Assembly (NCBI GenBank): GCA_030598305.1
Contig: JAUVQC010000107.1
Span: forward strand, 1-5,464
Source of the DNA: Actinomycetes bacterium
GTDB taxonomy: Bacteria > Actinomycetota > Acidimicrobiia > UBA5794
Direction: 5' to 3'
Length of the DNA: 5,464 bases
A program made the position numbers and the translations under genes. Shown here piece by piece: positions 4,792 to 5,464 of this stretch (positions are counted from its first letter, which is position 1; every line of letters begins with the position of its first letter). The notes below the pieces were generated by a model. That model made no database searches. It was not told the origin of the DNA and saw nothing but the letters and a program-made list of their open reading frames with translations.

Positions 4792-5464
4792 CCTCGACCA
4801 TCATCGTCACCGGGGCAGGAGGTGTCGGCAAGACGACGCTCTCTGCCGCCCTCGCAGCGTCTATCGCTGCTCGCGGAGTGTCAACCCTCGTCCTGACGAT
4901 CGATCCGGCGAAGCGGCTTGCCGACGCCCTCGGGGTCGGCACTCTCGACGACACCCCAACCCAGATCCGAGGATCCGAGTACATGTGGGCTGCAATGCTC
5001 GACGCCTCGGCATCATGGGAGGCGATCATCCACAGGTATGCCGATCCCGAGGTTGGGGAGCGACTGCTCGGGAACCCCTACTTTCGCGCCATTGCGGATC
5101 GCTTCCCCGCAGCCCAGTCCTACGCCGCGGGCGAGCGAATGGCCGAGTACATCGAGTCCAAGCGCTTCGACGTGATCGTTGTCGACACACCACCATCTGG
5201 CGGAGGCATCGACTTCTTCCAGGCACCGTCGATGGCCAACGACCTGATCTCTGGCAAGCTCCTCAAGTGGCTCACCGGATCGAACCTTCCGGGAAGAGGT
5301 CTGATCTATCGGTTCACGGCAAAACCGATCCTTCGCATCGCGGACAGTGTCCTTGGTGGTCCGATGCTGAGCGAGGTCACAGATTTCCTGCTCGACATCC
5401 GCACCATGTACGACACGATTTCGGTACGGTCACGGACCATCGAGGTGTACCTCAAGGCGGCGAC
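4788..5464 (+). CDS. ArsA/Get3-like ATPase, second of a tandem pair (cut by window edge)
   Basis: The first 225 residues are present; the frame is open to the right edge. Walker A is TGAGGVGKTT (8-17), with P-loop Lys15 but Ala10 where ArsA/Get3 proteins have the signature lysine. Switch I, TIDPAKRLADALG (37-49), closely follows the family's TDPAxxLxDxxG. Switch II, VDTPPSGGGIDFF (132-144), follows DTxPTGHxLRxL. After switch II the region FFQAPSMANDLISGKLLKW and onward (143-202) is the hydrophobic, helix-rich part that in Get3 forms the client-binding lobe (inference). The start ATG lies in the stop of the preceding ATPase gene (ATGA overlap, 4788-4791) with no good Shine-Dalgarno, so the two should be made together by coupled translation, consistent with a heterodimer. 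Family assignment is firm; the substrate is not known. Confidence 0.9.
   Translation, partial: MTSTIIVTGAGGVGKTTLSAALAASIAARGVSTLVLTIDPAKRLADALGVGTLDDTPTQIRGSEYMWAAMLDASASWEAIIHRYADPEVGERLLGNPYFRAIADRFPAAQSYAAGERMAEYIESKRFDVIVVDTPPSGGGIDFFQAPSMANDLISGKLLKWLTGSNLPGRGLIYRFTAKPILRIADSVLGGPMLSEVTDFLLDIRTMYDTISVRSRTIEVYLKAA

Noticed and set aside
3931..5464. Arsenite efflux (ars) operon
   Set aside because: There is no ArsB/ACR3, ArsR or arsenate reductase nearby, and no cysteine cluster for metalloid binding is visible; a Get3-like role is the safer description.

Overview
The window looks like a piece of a GC-rich actinobacterial chromosome. The support is compositional and contextual: strong G/C at third codon positions, tightly packed genes, several genes without a Shine-Dalgarno but with a TANNNT -10 box just before the start codon (leaderless style, common in Actinobacteria), and a tandem pair of ArsA/Get3-like ATPases of the kind actinobacteria carry. 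An Acidimicrobiia-like lineage is my guess; the sequence does not prove it. There is no rRNA, tRNA, CRISPR array, transposase or other sign of recent transfer.

Layout. (1) Positions 1-1856 hold a leftward cluster, read from right to left: an 85-residue two-helix membrane protein, a 144-residue three-helix membrane protein, endonuclease III (nth), and the N-terminal 150 residues of a MATE/DinF-type efflux transporter that runs off the left edge. The nth start follows the previous stop by 4 bp, and nth and the transporter overlap by ATGA, so the last three genes are almost certainly co-transcribed. (2) Positions 1942-3597 hold one rightward gene for a 551-residue double ThyX-like protein, divergent from the membrane cluster across an 85-bp gap. 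(3) A 70-residue leftward gene (3589-3801) meets the ThyX-like gene tail to tail with a 9-bp overlap. (4) A 129-bp divergent intergenic region (3802-3930) is packed with a 7-bp tandem repeat, competing inverted repeats and a palindrome over a probable leaderless promoter. (5) From 3931 to the right edge lie two rightward ArsA/Get3-like ATPase genes with an ATGA overlap; the second is cut by the window end.

The most interesting content is in two apparently asymmetric pairs. In the ThyX-like protein the family signature is split: the N-terminal half keeps the A-S-Y-x-E-x-S-x-R-Y part but lacks RHR, and the C-terminal half keeps RHR but has a degenerate remainder. In the ATPase pair the first protein has the signature lysine of the deviant Walker A but degenerate switch regions, while the second has well-preserved switch regions but an alanine in place of that lysine. 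Both patterns suggest pseudo-symmetric or heteromeric assemblies in which each half supplies what the other lost. The functional roles (dTMP synthesis or not; tail-anchored protein handling or something else) cannot be settled from sequence alone.
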